Of a stretch of DNA of 64,000 nt, positions 1 to 10,728 are shown in pieces. This DNA comes from Siphonodentalium dalli (taxonomy: Eukaryota > Mollusca > Scaphopoda > Gadilida > Siphonodentaliidae). The DNA is taken from contig CP136065.1 of the NCBI GenBank assembly GCA_032622095.1, positions 65,713,031-65,777,030 of the forward strand. Direction: 5' to 3'. Each line of letters starts with the position of its first letter. Position 1 is the stretch's first letter. The notes under the pieces were generated by a model, which did not search any database, was not told the DNA's origin, and saw only the letters and a list, made by a program, of their open reading frames with translations. The position numbers and the translations under genes are program-made.

Positions 1-2270
1 TACTCATCATAATAGCGTTCAATAAATTGCCAAAATAGTTGTTAAATTGTGTTTCTTTTATGAATAATTATATAATTATATGAATCTGTATAACAGATAT
101 ATACGCTTTTATGAATAACTATACACATATATATAAGCTTTCATGAATAATTATACACATATACAAGCTTTTGTGAATAATTATGTAATGTATATGAATC
201 TGTATAACACATATATTACACGAATGTGTGTACGATTGAACAGGTGCATAGTGTAAATATGTATGTGCTTGTTTCGCTGTATTTTGTGAGCAATAAACTG
301 TCATTCATTGATTCTGAAAATTATAGTGACTTCACTCTAATGGGGTGTTTAGATGCATCGACAAATTGAAGCCCCTTGGCGGTTTGAAACCTTAAAGGTA
401 CACAATCCGATTCGATGGTCCTCGTATCATCATATTTCAACAACAACAACATTTCTTCAAAAGACGCTTTAAGGTACGTTCAAACCCTGTCATGTTTGCG
501 TGGTATGGTTTGCAGGCATTTCGTCGTAGAAAGCGATATGGTACCAGAATGTGAACAGAAACAAGCTAATACAATAGATCTGTAGCACAGATAACTACGT
601 GCGACGTAAAATGTATGTAGTTCCACCTGTAGCGATGCTAAAGAATTTTCCTGTAAATAGCATGCAATTAAGTATCTCGCAAGAATTAATCATACAGGTA
701 TTTGAAGGCAAATGCCAGTAGAAACTGGACCTACAAAATTGTTACGTCTCATGTAGTTTTATTTGGTAAAGACGCATGTTATATCCACGTTTCTATATTT
801 ATTAAATGATCCTACCCTTATTCCATTCAATAAACCCATTCAATAAATTGTGATATCAAACGTTCGTTTAATAACAGGAAATAGTGCCAGGTTACCTTTG
901 ACTTCCGGTTTGTCATATGTTTACATTCCGTACGCTACGTCTCAAAATCTATGGCTTCCAATATTTTTTCAACAAACTATAATGAATGAAGAGTTTGAAA
1001 AATTATGTCATTAAATATACGCCATTAAATATGCCAAAGAGTCTTTATTTAGCTGGGACTATTTCTTTAAGCGGCAAACAACGCATATTTACGTGAAACG
1101 TCATCGGATACCTTATAGAAGCCGATGTTAGTTTCGCGTCCCATTTGTTGATTTAAGTATGTTTTGTCGAGGTTTTGGATCATATAATAAATAGAATCTA
1201 CGAGTTGTCCCCAGTTTATAGGCTCGGTCCAGTCCTGATTTACTAGACTCGATTTGTAAATTCCGCTATTAACTGGGGACTCGTTGTAGATCCTCTATAT
1301 ATAGTGCATAAAATAACAAGGATATGGTACGATGCGCGCTATGCTGACGACGCCATTTTTGTTTGATATTGAATTTCCGATGCATTTATTTCAAAACGTT
1401 TCCATATTTTAGAGGGACACAAAACATTACTTTCTGACCTTTTCAATAACAAGATGACATTATTTTTGTATTTATATGTCTAGATTTTATGTCATATTTG
1501 GTTTTCAACATTTTTTTCAACAGAACAAATCGTTATAAAGCGATGTTAAATTTGATTTGTTTGTGTTATTGAAACTGGGGGGTCTGGGAACCTGAATACA
1601 TCTTTAACCCATTCTATACTAAATGGACTCTCCCACTCAGTTATAAAAGTATTTTTTGGAACTATATAGTATTATTTATATGGAGGGGTGTTCAGAAAAT
1701 ATGAGCAGACGACAGACATATATGTAAAGATAATACAAATGCAGAATGCTTACTATAAATATGTAGGAAATGTTCAGATAATAAGTTCAACAGACCTATA
1801 TGGTCGCTTGTTGGACTTATTATCGGTACATTTCCTAAGAGAACTACACGTGAACGTCGTGTTATAAGATACTATGGGTGGCGGAATGGGATGATGGGTG
1901 GGTACTACCTATATACTATGTTTCGCTCAGTTATAAATTTGCGCACCGGCCAATGGGTGCGTGGAAAATAGTACTGCGCGAATTTAACCCTTTACCCAAC
2001 AAACCGGCCAAAAACGCCCAAATAAAGCTTCAACAGCCTAAAATATCTTCGGTCTGTCTCAATAACTTGAACACCATGCAAATATGGATATCATTTGAAC
2101 CGGTTCATCGACCACATTGTGAGCGTTACAGTTATGCCCTGTGCCAATGCATTCTCTTATATATGCGTGTCGACCATAGGTACATCCCAACTATTACTGT
2201 GAAAATCGCCCCAGAGAAAAGTTTCTGCTAACTCTTCAAAACACGAGCGTACTATAAAAAAAAGTATATA
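1..2270. repeat. Tandem duplication, copy 1 (2.27 kb unit)
   Basis: Positions 1-2180 recur almost identically from 2271, so this is the left copy of a direct tandem duplication. The unit may start before the window, because 2181-2270 have no counterpart inside copy 2. Compared with copy 2 it keeps an extra 165 bp around 533-698. Two small hairpins are visible: GTCCCCAGT with ACTGGGGAC at about 1208-1285, and an arm pair around 1768-1839. At 380-475 lies a reverse-orientation fragment of the dispersed repeat also seen near 33.6 and 60.9 kb. The open frames of 61 and 117 codons show no recognisable domain and I do not call them genes. Confidence 0.9.
1984..2180. mobile_element. piggyBac-like MITE, truncated left half
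   Basis: It begins with TTAA followed by CCCTTTACCC, the same left end as the complete element at 4089-4548. It stops inside the inner hairpin at 2180, where the duplication junction lies. The right end is missing, so the breakpoint of the tandem duplication fell within the MITE. Confidence 0.75.
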
Positions 2271-4285
2271 TACTCATCATAATAGCGTTCAATAAATTGC
2301 CAAAATAGTTGTTAAATTGTGTTTCTTTTATGAATAATTATATAATTATATGAATCTGTATAACAGATATATACGCTTTTATGAATAACTATACACATAT
2401 ATATAAGCTTTCATGAATAATTATACACATATACAAGCTTTTGTGAATAATTATGTAATGTATATGAATCTGTATAACACATATATTACACGAATGTGTG
2501 TACGATTGAACAGGTGCATAGTGTAAATATGTATGTGCTTGTTTAGCTGTATTTTGTGAGCAATAAACTGTCATTCATTGATTCTGAAAATTATAGTGAC
2601 TTCACTCTAATGGGGTGTTTAGATGCATCGACAAATTGAAGCCCCTTGGCGGTTTGAAACCTTAAAGGTACACAATCCGATTCGATGGTCCTCGTATCAT
2701 CATATTTCAACAACAACAACATTTCTTCAAAAGACGCTTTAAGGTACGTTCATACCCTGGCATGTTTGCATGGTATGGTTTGCAGGCATTTCGTCGTAGA
2801 AAGTATTTGAAGGCAAATGCCAGTAGAAACTGGACCTACAAAATTGTTACGTCTCATGTAGTTTTATTTGGTAAAGACGCATGTTATATCCACGTTTCTA
2901 TATTTATTACATGATCCTACCCTTATTCCATTCAATAAACCCATTCAATAAATTGTGATATCAAACGTTCGTTTAATAACAGGAAATAGTGCCAGGTGAC
3001 CTTTGACTTCCGGTTTGTCATATATTTACATTCCGTACGCTACATCTCAAAATCTATGGCTTCCAATATTTTTTCAACAAACTATAATGAATGAAGAGTT
3101 TTAAAAATTATGTCATTAAATATACGCCATTAAATATGCCAAAGAGTCTTTATTTAGCTGGGACTATTTCTTTACGCGGCAAACAACGCATATTTACGTG
3201 AAACGTCATCGGATACCTTATAGAAGCCGATGTTAGTTTCGCGTCCCATTTGTTGATTTAAGTATGTTTTGTCGAGGTTTTGGATCATATAATAAATAGA
3301 ATCTACAACTCGTCCCCAGTTTATAGGCTCGGTCCAGTCCTGATTTACTAGACTCGTTTTGTAAATTCCGCTATTAACTGGGGACTCGTTGTAGATCCTC
3401 TATATATAGTGCATAAAATAACAAGGATATGGTACGATGCGCGCTATGCTGACGACGCCATTTTTGTTTGATATTGAATTTCCGATGCATTTATTTCAAA
3501 ACGTTTCCATATTTTAGAGGGACACAAAACATTACTTTCTGACCTTTTCAATAACAAGATGACATTATTTTTGTATTTATATGTCTAGATTTTATGTCAT
3601 ATTTGGTTTTCAACATTTTTTTCAACAGAACAAATCGTTATAAAGCGATGTTAAATTTGATTTGTTTGTGTTATTGAAACTGGGGGGTCTGGGAACCTGA
3701 ATACATCTTTAACCCATTCTATACTAAATGGACGCTCCCACTCAGTTATAAAAGTATGTTTTGGAACTATATAGTATTATTTATATGGAGGGGTGTTCAG
3801 AAAATATGAGCAGACGACAGACATATATGTAAAGATAATACAAATGCAGAATGCTTACTATAAATATGTAGGAAATGTTCAGATAATAAGTTCAACAGAC
3901 CTATATGGTCGCTTGTTGAACTTATTATCGGTACATTTCCTAAGAGAACTACTCGTGAACGTCGTACTATAAGATACTATGGGTGGCGGAATGGGATGAT
4001 GGGTGGGTACTACCTATATACTATGTTTCGCTCAGTTATAAATTTGCGCACCGGCCAATGGGTGCGTGGAAAATAGTACTGCGCGAATTTAACCCTTTAC
4101 CCAACAAACCGGCCAAAAACGCCCAAATAAAGCTTCAACAGCCTAAAATATCTTCGGTCTGTCTCAATAACTTGAACACCATGCAAATATGGATATCATT
4201 TGAACCGGTTCATCGACCACATTGTGATCGTTACAGTTATGCCCTGTGCCAATGCATTCTCTTATATATGCGTGTCGACCATAGG
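2271..4285. repeat. Tandem duplication, copy 2 (165 bp shorter)
   Basis: This matches 1-2180 with few substitutions and one 165 bp deletion, located just after 2800. The near-identity suggests a recent duplication or homogenisation. The copy continues seamlessly into the complete MITE at 4089-4548, so this copy preserves the original right boundary and copy 1 is the truncated one. Confidence 0.9.
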
Positions 4286-4548
4286 TCGCCTCGCATATAT
4301 AAGAGAATGCATTGGCCTAAAAAAAAAAAAAAAATACCATTTTTTCTTACATTTAAAAAAAAATTATAATTTTTTCTTACATTTTGTAACAATTTTTATA
4401 ATATGTTTCTACATTCTTTGACAATTTTATCATTTTTAATATGTGTTAAGCCAATGCATTCTCTTATATATGCGAGGCGGCCTATGGTCGACTCGCATAT
4501 ATAAGAGAATGCATTGGCACAGGGCTGTTCTGTTGGGTAAAGGGTTAA
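4089..4548. mobile_element. piggyBac-like MITE A (complete)
   Basis: TTAA lies at both ends, and the termini are inverted: TTAACCCTTTACCCAACA at the left and TGTTGGGTAAAGGGTTAA at the right. A TTAA target and a CCCTTT terminus fit the piggyBac superfamily. Inside are two ~70 bp near-perfect hairpins (4250-4318 and 4449-4519) built from CCAATGCATTCTCTTATA and its complement, separated by an A/T-rich spacer. There is no transposase, so it is non-autonomous. Confidence 0.8.
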
Positions 4549-5259
4549 ATACGAGTAAAGAGGGACAATTATATACAAGCCATCAGCTTCGTATTTCGTT
4601 ATAAATGTTGATTAATGTAGAAATGTTCTAGCACACATGTCCATATATATACTAATTGTCGACCCGCCAGATAACAACATTTGGGACATATTTCTAACTG
4701 TAAATTCCAATAACTCATAAACCCTTAATTTCAATAAGCTCCAATAATTGCTACTGTTAAACATAAATAGCACCAGGGAATCCTTTGACGACAGCCGCAA
4801 AACATAAGCGTGGAATATTTTATTAATAATCTCGGGTATTATCAATGAAAACAAATAACGGTATCCCATTGTGAAACAGTCAGTATTGGTTGATTAATTT
4901 CGATATCTGAACCTTTGTCAATTTGTTTCTAATACGGCTATAATTTTCCGATTGTAATCCGGGGTTCGGTACCAGGTTCGTTTCGTTTCACGGACCGTTG
5001 GCTTACAATCAAGACTTAATCATGTGATGCGCCTTTTGAGCGCACTCAGCATCGGCAGAATTCCTGGTAATTGATTAAAGTCCATCTGGGACCCAGTGTA
5101 CACTTCCAGTCATCGGCGAAATTCGACAGCGCCAGTCAATTATGGCGATCAAATTTTATAGAATGCCAATCGGAAACTCACTCACGGATTCCACTAGGCG
5201 TTGCCTTTAGCTGCCAGACTGGGACTGACTCGCGCACATCTCTTCTGCCAACATTGATC
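4549..5259. other. No recognisable feature
   Basis: Unique-looking sequence. Open frames are under 90 codons with no motif. The last 250 bases are slightly richer in G+C, but I see no splice-bounded exon or RNA gene. Confidence 0.5.
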
Positions 5260-5726
5260 ATGGCATGAATCTCTACTCTGGCTAACGCCCGGAGAGATCA
5301 TATTCCACCGGTACAAACCCTGGGAACTTTTTGATGTTCTGACCCGTTCTGACAGGGAACTTTATAACATTGAACAAACAAGGCAGGGAATATATTTCTT
5401 GTTCTTCAATAATCTACTCTAATATTGGTCCCAGCTCGAGATTATATTATTTTTTTGTGCGATGGTATCACAATAAACATTTAATTAATATCCCTGGGGA
5501 AATTCCATAATTGTAAACGACGCAAAGCAAAGTCGCTCACAAAGTCGCTTAAATCGTGCAATTTCGAGATGGGACATTCACGTACAGTTAAGCACATTAT
5601 TAAGGAACAGGTAATAAATAAGAAATATATTCACTGCGTTATGTTTTCGACTTTATAAGGTTCCATGTCAAAACTTCAAAAAGTTCCCAGGTTTTGTACT
5701 GGTGGAATATGATCTCTATAAATATA
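5260..5726. mobile_element. Foldback MITE family F, copy 1
   Basis: The outer arms are inverted repeats of about 190 bp. The left arm runs from GATCATGGCATGAATCT through TCATATTCCACC and CCTGGGAAC; the right arm carries the complements (TTCCCAGG, GGTGGAATATGATC). Copies with the same arms lie at 5727-11350 (interrupted) and 21911-22405. There is no coding capacity. Its right tip is fused directly to copy 2. Confidence 0.75.
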
Positions 5727-6016
5727 TATCATGCCATCAATCTCTACTTTATATACGCCCGTAGATATCATATTCCACAGAACTAAACCTGGGAACTTGT
5801 TGATGTTGTGACAATTCATTTATTTCTCACTCCCTTAATAAAGGTATGGAGATAATTATATGTGTACAATATTTACATATATACATGTGGTCAACATGGT
5901 TTATCTAGAACATAACAGTGTTATATAAAAGACATATGATCAGATATACATGTAACATCGCTGTAATATACACATTTATGATATCATTGAACCAATGGGT
6001 AATACACCTTCCTAAT

Positions 6017-9000
6017 CTAATTAAATTCCTTTATAATGTGTCGTATTAATATACATAGCCGGCGATATAATTGTTTGTCTTTTGTATTTAGTAATTCGCT
6101 CATGACTATAACATTTGGTCTTTCAGTGAATTCTTTCGGCAGTAGGCGGTTTCTAAGAAAATTAAAGTGTTCACACTTAAACAGGTAGTGGAATTCATCG
6201 CCAACTCTTGTCGAAGAGCATAGCGTGCAAATACGATCTTCGAGATCAATGTTTTGCCATCTACCCACCTCAACTGGGAGTTTGTGGTTGCACGTTCGGA
6301 ATTTACATAAAGTTTTTCGATCGTTTCTATTACTACAATCTAGATATTCTTCAAAGTGGAAATTGTGCTTGTATATTCTATAAATGACACCTCTGCTAGA
6401 GTTATCAATGTCTGTCGACCAACTCGAGACAAATTTTTCTATAAGGCAGCATCTTACATAATCAGTTAGCTGGTCTACATTCTGAATTCGGTCAGCTGCC
6501 AATAAGTGGGATTGACTAGAATCAAGCAAAATGTCGCGAATCTTACGGAGCCATGGAAAACAATAATCATTTTCATGTGATAAGTTATAAGCTAACTTAT
6601 ATAGTACTTTGCTGTATATGCGATCTTCGTTGTTTACCACTTTGCACCAAAACTTGATCATTCGTGTGTTAATCATTATACTAAGCGGTAGCCGTCCGCT
6701 TTCGCCATACACCATGTAATTCGGGGTAGATGGTTTTAATCTTAAGATGTGTTTAATGAATTTCCGGTGTAAGTTTTCAACTATATCGTTGTTAGCAAAT
6801 CCCCAAATTTCACATCCATACAAAGCAATAGGCGAAACCAAGGAATCAAAGAGATAAAACATATTTCTGATCGACAGGCAATTTTTTCTAGACTTTCCAA
6901 TTAATGCGTACATAGCTTTTGTTGCCTTTTCTACAAGAGTTGTTTTTGCTGCCGCGAAAGAGCCAGATCGTCTGAAGTTTATTCCCAAATAAGTGAAGTT
7001 CTGAACCCTTTCAATGATTTTACCATCATATTTGAAAATACGATTTTTTGGTACGCTGCGTCCTGAAAGGACTAAAATTTTAGTTTTTTCAACATTAACT
7101 TTCAGTTTCCATTTTTCGCAATATTCGCTAAATTTGTCAAGGTGTTTCTGGAGTTTTCTGGGGCCATCTGCTAAAATAACTGTATCGTCTGCGTATAAAA
7201 TTAGGAATAGATCTAGTAATATACCCAGTTCAGTTTCCAATTCTCTTCCGATTTTGTTAAGACTTATTCCGTTTTGATTATCCATAAAGGTTTGAAGATC
7301 ATTCAGGAAAAGAGAGAATAATAAAGGGGACAAGTTTTCACCCTGTCTGACTCCTGAAAGGCATGGGAAATAATCAGATTTATTCCCATTAACCTGAATA
7401 CATGATTTTATATTTCTGTACATATTCGTGACTATTTTGAATACTTTCCCACTTATTCCATATTGCAGTAGTTTTGACCATAGCCCGGGGCGCCACACCT
7501 TATCAAACGCTTTTTCAAAGTCGATAAAAGCGCATATGAGTCTTGCCTTCAATGTTTTTGACAATTCACTCAAAATATGAAGTATAAAAATGTTGTCTAA
7601 CGTCGAAAATTTTCTGCGGAAGCCCGTCTGATTCTGAAGCAGAATATCATTATCTTCGACAAACTCATTTAGTCTATTAGACAGAATCTTTGTGAACAAT
7701 TTACCAAAACAACTCAGAAGTGTGATAGGCCTATAGTTCTTGGGGTCATTTGGGTTACCCTTATTTTTATATATAGGTATAATCGTTCCAATTAACCATT
7801 CAGTTGGCACACAACCCGAGTCCAAAATCTTATTAAAAAGTTTGTGATATATCTCCATCAGTCGCGGCGATGATGTTTTCAGATACTCGTTCAGTATGTT
7901 GTCGTGTCCGCTCGACTTATTATTCTTTAGGGACTTTAGTGCTAGTTCTATTTCCGTCTTACTAATGGGTTTATCTAAAGTTTCAACAGTTGGCATACGA
8001 TCCGAAAGTTTCGGAATTTCGGGGGGCTTATCCTCCACATGATCGGCGTTTATATCGCGAAAGAATTCAGTCAATGGTGCCATTTGGATAACATGATTCT
8101 TTTGTGGTTCTTTACTTGTTAAAAGTTTCCAGAAATCGCGAGGGTTGTGAGATTTCATATTTGACATTTCCATATCCATTGCCTCTCTGTGTTTCTTAAT
8201 AGCAGAGTCCATTTCTCGTTTGTACATTTTGGCTGCTCTCTTCATCGAACATTTCGAGAAAGCGTCACGTTTAGACTTAAAAGTTCTTTCAGATTTTCGG
8301 TATTCTTTGCGCGCTGTTTTACAGTTAACTGTGAACCATGGTTTATTGTGATGCTTACGAGTTGCTTTTGGTCGGTTCGATGAGTATACACTGGTACCGA
8401 ATGTTTTGTGAGCTGCGCCTATCACTATGTTTGTAATATCTTGTACAATTTCATTTATTGCGCGAGAGTTATCATCCACTTCGGTTTCAGACGACATTAG
8501 ATTGTCAAGTTTCGACTTTACTAAAGAAATATAGCTCGTGTCTAGATTACAAACAAAGTCCCCACTTTTAATATTATTCCATTTAGGTTTACAAACCCGT
8601 TTCGTTTTGACCTCGTTTGAAAGAACACTAGGGTAAGCAGTTTCACCAGGTTTGTCCCATGATATGATAGTGACAATGCCAGTGTGTATGTCGGAAAATA
8701 ATGCATTGTAATCCAGTATGTGAAAGTCCCTGATGATAGGGATAGTCGATGACGAGCATATAGAATAATCAACCACTGATGCATCTTTGCACGTCAGGGC
8801 TCCAACATTTATATCTTGTCCCACTCTTCCGTTAAGGATAGAGAATATATTACGTTTACAAAAGTCAAGTAGTTTGTTACCGTAACTATTCTTTGATTCG
8901 TCCTTACTTGTGCGCTCACGTGACCATCCTGCATCATCTATCCGTGCCAAATGTTCGCATATTTGATTAAGTATACACGATGGTAGGAGAAGTAGATCGT

Positions 9001-9340
9001 CATCATCGATCATCGCAAAATCTATGTCTGTGCTGACCCGTGAATTAAAGTCACCAGTTAATATGATTTTTACATCATCCCATCGTTCGATGAAATCAAG
9101 GTATTCTGATTCTATTTGTACCATTGCATCGGTTGAGGTGTATCTACTGCTCTCTGGTGGGATATATATTGCACCCAATATCAATCTAAACAGGTTTCCC
9201 GATGATTGACTATGTATCTCAAACCACGAAACGAATTTACAATTTGTAGGGATAACCCGGACGTTAATCTGGGTATTATCCCGGACTCCTACCACTATTC
9301 CTCCAGATCTGATATTAGATAATTTCTGTCTATTTTTCAT
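6017..9340 (-). CDS. LINE ORF, second part: endonuclease remainder, reverse transcriptase, C-terminal Cys/His motif
   Basis: 1107 uninterrupted codons. Endonuclease: GGIVVGVRDN (13-22), ILTGDFNSR (93-101) and FSDIHTG (215-221). Reverse transcriptase: KNYRPITLLSCFGKL (534-548), FIDFEKAFD (605-613, motif A), GVRQGENLSPLLF (663-675, motif B), LYADDTVILA (715-724, motif C with the catalytic Asp pair), a KTK motif D near 752 and YLG (motif E) near 784. Near the C terminus is CTLCSSTRVGDEFHYLFKC, the CX2C...HX4C motif common in this branch. The enzyme would nick target DNA and copy element RNA at the nick. The RT has no stop or frameshift, so the insertion looks fairly young. As it stands the frame lacks the endonuclease N terminus and is probably inactive alone. 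Confidence 0.92.
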   Translation of the reverse strand: MKNRQKLSNIRSGGIVVGVRDNTQINVRVIPTNCKFVSWFEIHSQSSGNLFRLILGAIYIPPESSRYTSTDAMVQIESEYLDFIERWDDVKIILTGDFNSRVSTDIDFAMIDDDDLLLLPSCILNQICEHLARIDDAGWSRERTSKDESKNSYGNKLLDFCKRNIFSILNGRVGQDINVGALTCKDASVVDYSICSSSTIPIIRDFHILDYNALFSDIHTGIVTIISWDKPGETAYPSVLSNEVKTKRVCKPKWNNIKSGDFVCNLDTSYISLVKSKLDNLMSSETEVDDNSRAINEIVQDITNIVIGAAHKTFGTSVYSSNRPKATRKHHNKPWFTVNCKTARKEYRKSERTFKSKRDAFSKCSMKRAAKMYKREMDSAIKKHREAMDMEMSNMKSHNPRDFWKLLTSKEPQKNHVIQMAPLTEFFRDINADHVEDKPPEIPKLSDRMPTVETLDKPISKTEIELALKSLKNNKSSGHDNILNEYLKTSSPRLMEIYHKLFNKILDSGCVPTEWLIGTIIPIYKNKGNPNDPKNYRPITLLSCFGKLFTKILSNRLNEFVEDNDILLQNQTGFRRKFSTLDNIFILHILSELSKTLKARLICAFIDFEKAFDKVWRPGLWSKLLQYGISGKVFKIVTNMYRNIKSCIQVNGNKSDYFPCLSGVRQGENLSPLLFSLFLNDLQTFMDNQNGISLNKIGRELETELGILLDLFLILYADDTVILADGPRKLQKHLDKFSEYCEKWKLKVNVEKTKILVLSGRSVPKNRIFKYDGKIIERVQNFTYLGINFRRSGSFAAAKTTLVEKATKAMYALIGKSRKNCLSIRNMFYLFDSLVSPIALYGCEIWGFANNDIVENLHRKFIKHILRLKPSTPNYMVYGESGRLPLSIMINTRMIKFWCKVVNNEDRIYSKVLYKLAYNLSHENDYCFPWLRKIRDILLDSSQSHLLAADRIQNVDQLTDYVRCCLIEKFVSSWSTDIDNSSRGVIYRIYKHNFHFEEYLDCSNRNDRKTLCKFRTCNHKLPVEVGRWQNIDLEDRICTLCSSTRVGDEFHYLFKCEHFNFLRNRLLPKEFTERPNVIVMSELLNTKDKQLYRRLCILIRHIIKEFN

Positions 9341-10728
9341 GTAGAATGTATAACAGGCAATTCAAGTACATCGCAGTCATCAGTCTTGGTTTCCATGAAA
9401 CATATGATGTCATGGTTTTGGCACATGTTTTGAAACTCAGGGTAATGTAATTTTTGTCGTAGACCGCAAACGTTAATAGACAGAATAGATACCGTTTTGT
9501 TACTTTGTGGGGCATTCACAAGTGTCGACTGGTTATTGTTAGTTGGCGTTTTTTGAGACACAGATGTTATCTCGTTCGGTTCTAATAAAAGTTGGTCATC
9601 TATGTAGCCATACAGGGTTTCCCTAACGTTACCAATAATTTCGGAGAGTTTCGGTTGTATGTCGTTTTCTGTGATTGAAGTACACGAGTTTGTGTGCGCG
9701 TTTATTTTATCTTGGTCTATGTTATCTTCATAATCTATGTTCATGTTCCGATATTTACCATGTTTTGGAATCCAATTATTGTAATTATCAGTGCAAGCAC
9801 GATATGGCATACAATTATCATTAACAACAGATACACAATGACCGGTGCTACATATGTTAACATCATTTGCAACACAATAATTTTCATGAGTAACATTTGT
9901 GCTCATAATACCATAATTGTATTCACCTGTATACTGATTTACAGCACAATATTTTTCTTGCCTATTATCTTTATTTGGTGTATTATTGTCGGTGATGTCG
10001 ATGGGCATTGATATTCTTGAATACTCATGTCCATTGACATCAATCGATTGATCATCTAAGTCACCGTACAATATCTCCCTTGCATCCCTAATATAATCAG
10101 ACAATTCAGGATGGCTACCATTAAACGATCTCAAAGTTATATCCGATGTGTGAGATCTTGTCGTGTAATTCACAATTCTATCGTGAATACAATTATATTC
10201 GTATTCCATTTTCTCACTATCGCTATTAAAATCTCCATCCTGTTTTTGTGCTAAATAATTGGTACATCTTCTGTACGATTGTAGTGCATGTTTCTCCAAA
10301 TTGTGTACACGAAAAGCGTAATCTTTTTTTCTAGCACCAAATTTTACATCACAGTCACCATCAATGACATTATGGTCATTTATACCAGTAGCAAGTGGTA
10401 TAAAATCAGCAACCATAACAATAGATTTATGTCTATCGCTGTTAACACTATTTTCAGAATAAGTTTCAAAATCGCATTCCTCATGACCATTAGTGACAAG
10501 ATGGTCATAAAGAGCGTTGCCAGAGTTTGGAGTTCTATTCTCCACCTCTTCACCATTTACACAACAGTTACTAGCACTCATAGCTATGTGATCAACCATA
10601 CTAGGCGAGTACCGGTATGTCATATACTCAGCATCCATAAGAGAAACAAAATCGCTGTCAAGACAGCAATTTTCATTAACATTAGCACATTTAAAATCAT
10701 TATCACATATTTCATAATGGGGCTTCAT
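9337..10728 (-). CDS. LINE ORF, first part: novel N-terminal region plus start of endonuclease
   Basis: 463 codons. Residues 1-410 are polar, rich in Asp, Asn, Tyr and Cys, and resemble no family I recognise; I see no zinc knuckle. They contain an internal duplication: residues about 209-250 and 361-402 share a core of the form LYGxxDDQ with similar flanks. From about residue 412 the endonuclease begins, with SILSINVCGLRQKL (catalytic Asn region) and CFMETKTD (catalytic Glu). The frame ends in the middle of this domain. The first in-frame ATG was taken as the start. The stop overlaps the ATG of the next frame as ATGA. The second frame continues the same domain and its own upstream codons already encode conserved-looking endonuclease sequence, so the split is read as a one-base deletion and not as two genes. 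Confidence 0.85.
   Translation of the reverse strand: MKPHYEICDNDFKCANVNENCCLDSDFVSLMDAEYMTYRYSPSMVDHIAMSASNCCVNGEEVENRTPNSGNALYDHLVTNGHEECDFETYSENSVNSDRHKSIVMVADFIPLATGINDHNVIDGDCDVKFGARKKDYAFRVHNLEKHALQSYRRCTNYLAQKQDGDFNSDSEKMEYEYNCIHDRIVNYTTRSHTSDITLRSFNGSHPELSDYIRDAREILYGDLDDQSIDVNGHEYSRISMPIDITDNNTPNKDNRQEKYCAVNQYTGEYNYGIMSTNVTHENYCVANDVNICSTGHCVSVVNDNCMPYRACTDNYNNWIPKHGKYRNMNIDYEDNIDQDKINAHTNSCTSITENDIQPKLSEIIGNVRETLYGYIDDQLLLEPNEITSVSQKTPTNNNQSTLVNAPQSNKTVSILSINVCGLRQKLHYPEFQNMCQNHDIICFMETKTDDCDVLELPVIHST

Noticed and set aside
3983-4369. 117/128-codon frames in the tandem duplication as a conserved gene
   Set aside because: Similarity between copies reflects the DNA duplication; the frame runs into MITE sequence and no domain is visible.
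9337-9340. ATGA stop-start overlap as deliberate translational coupling, as described for SART1-type retrotransposons
   Set aside because: The junction cuts through the endonuclease domain, and the second frame encodes matching sequence upstream of its ATG, so a one-base deletion is the simpler explanation.
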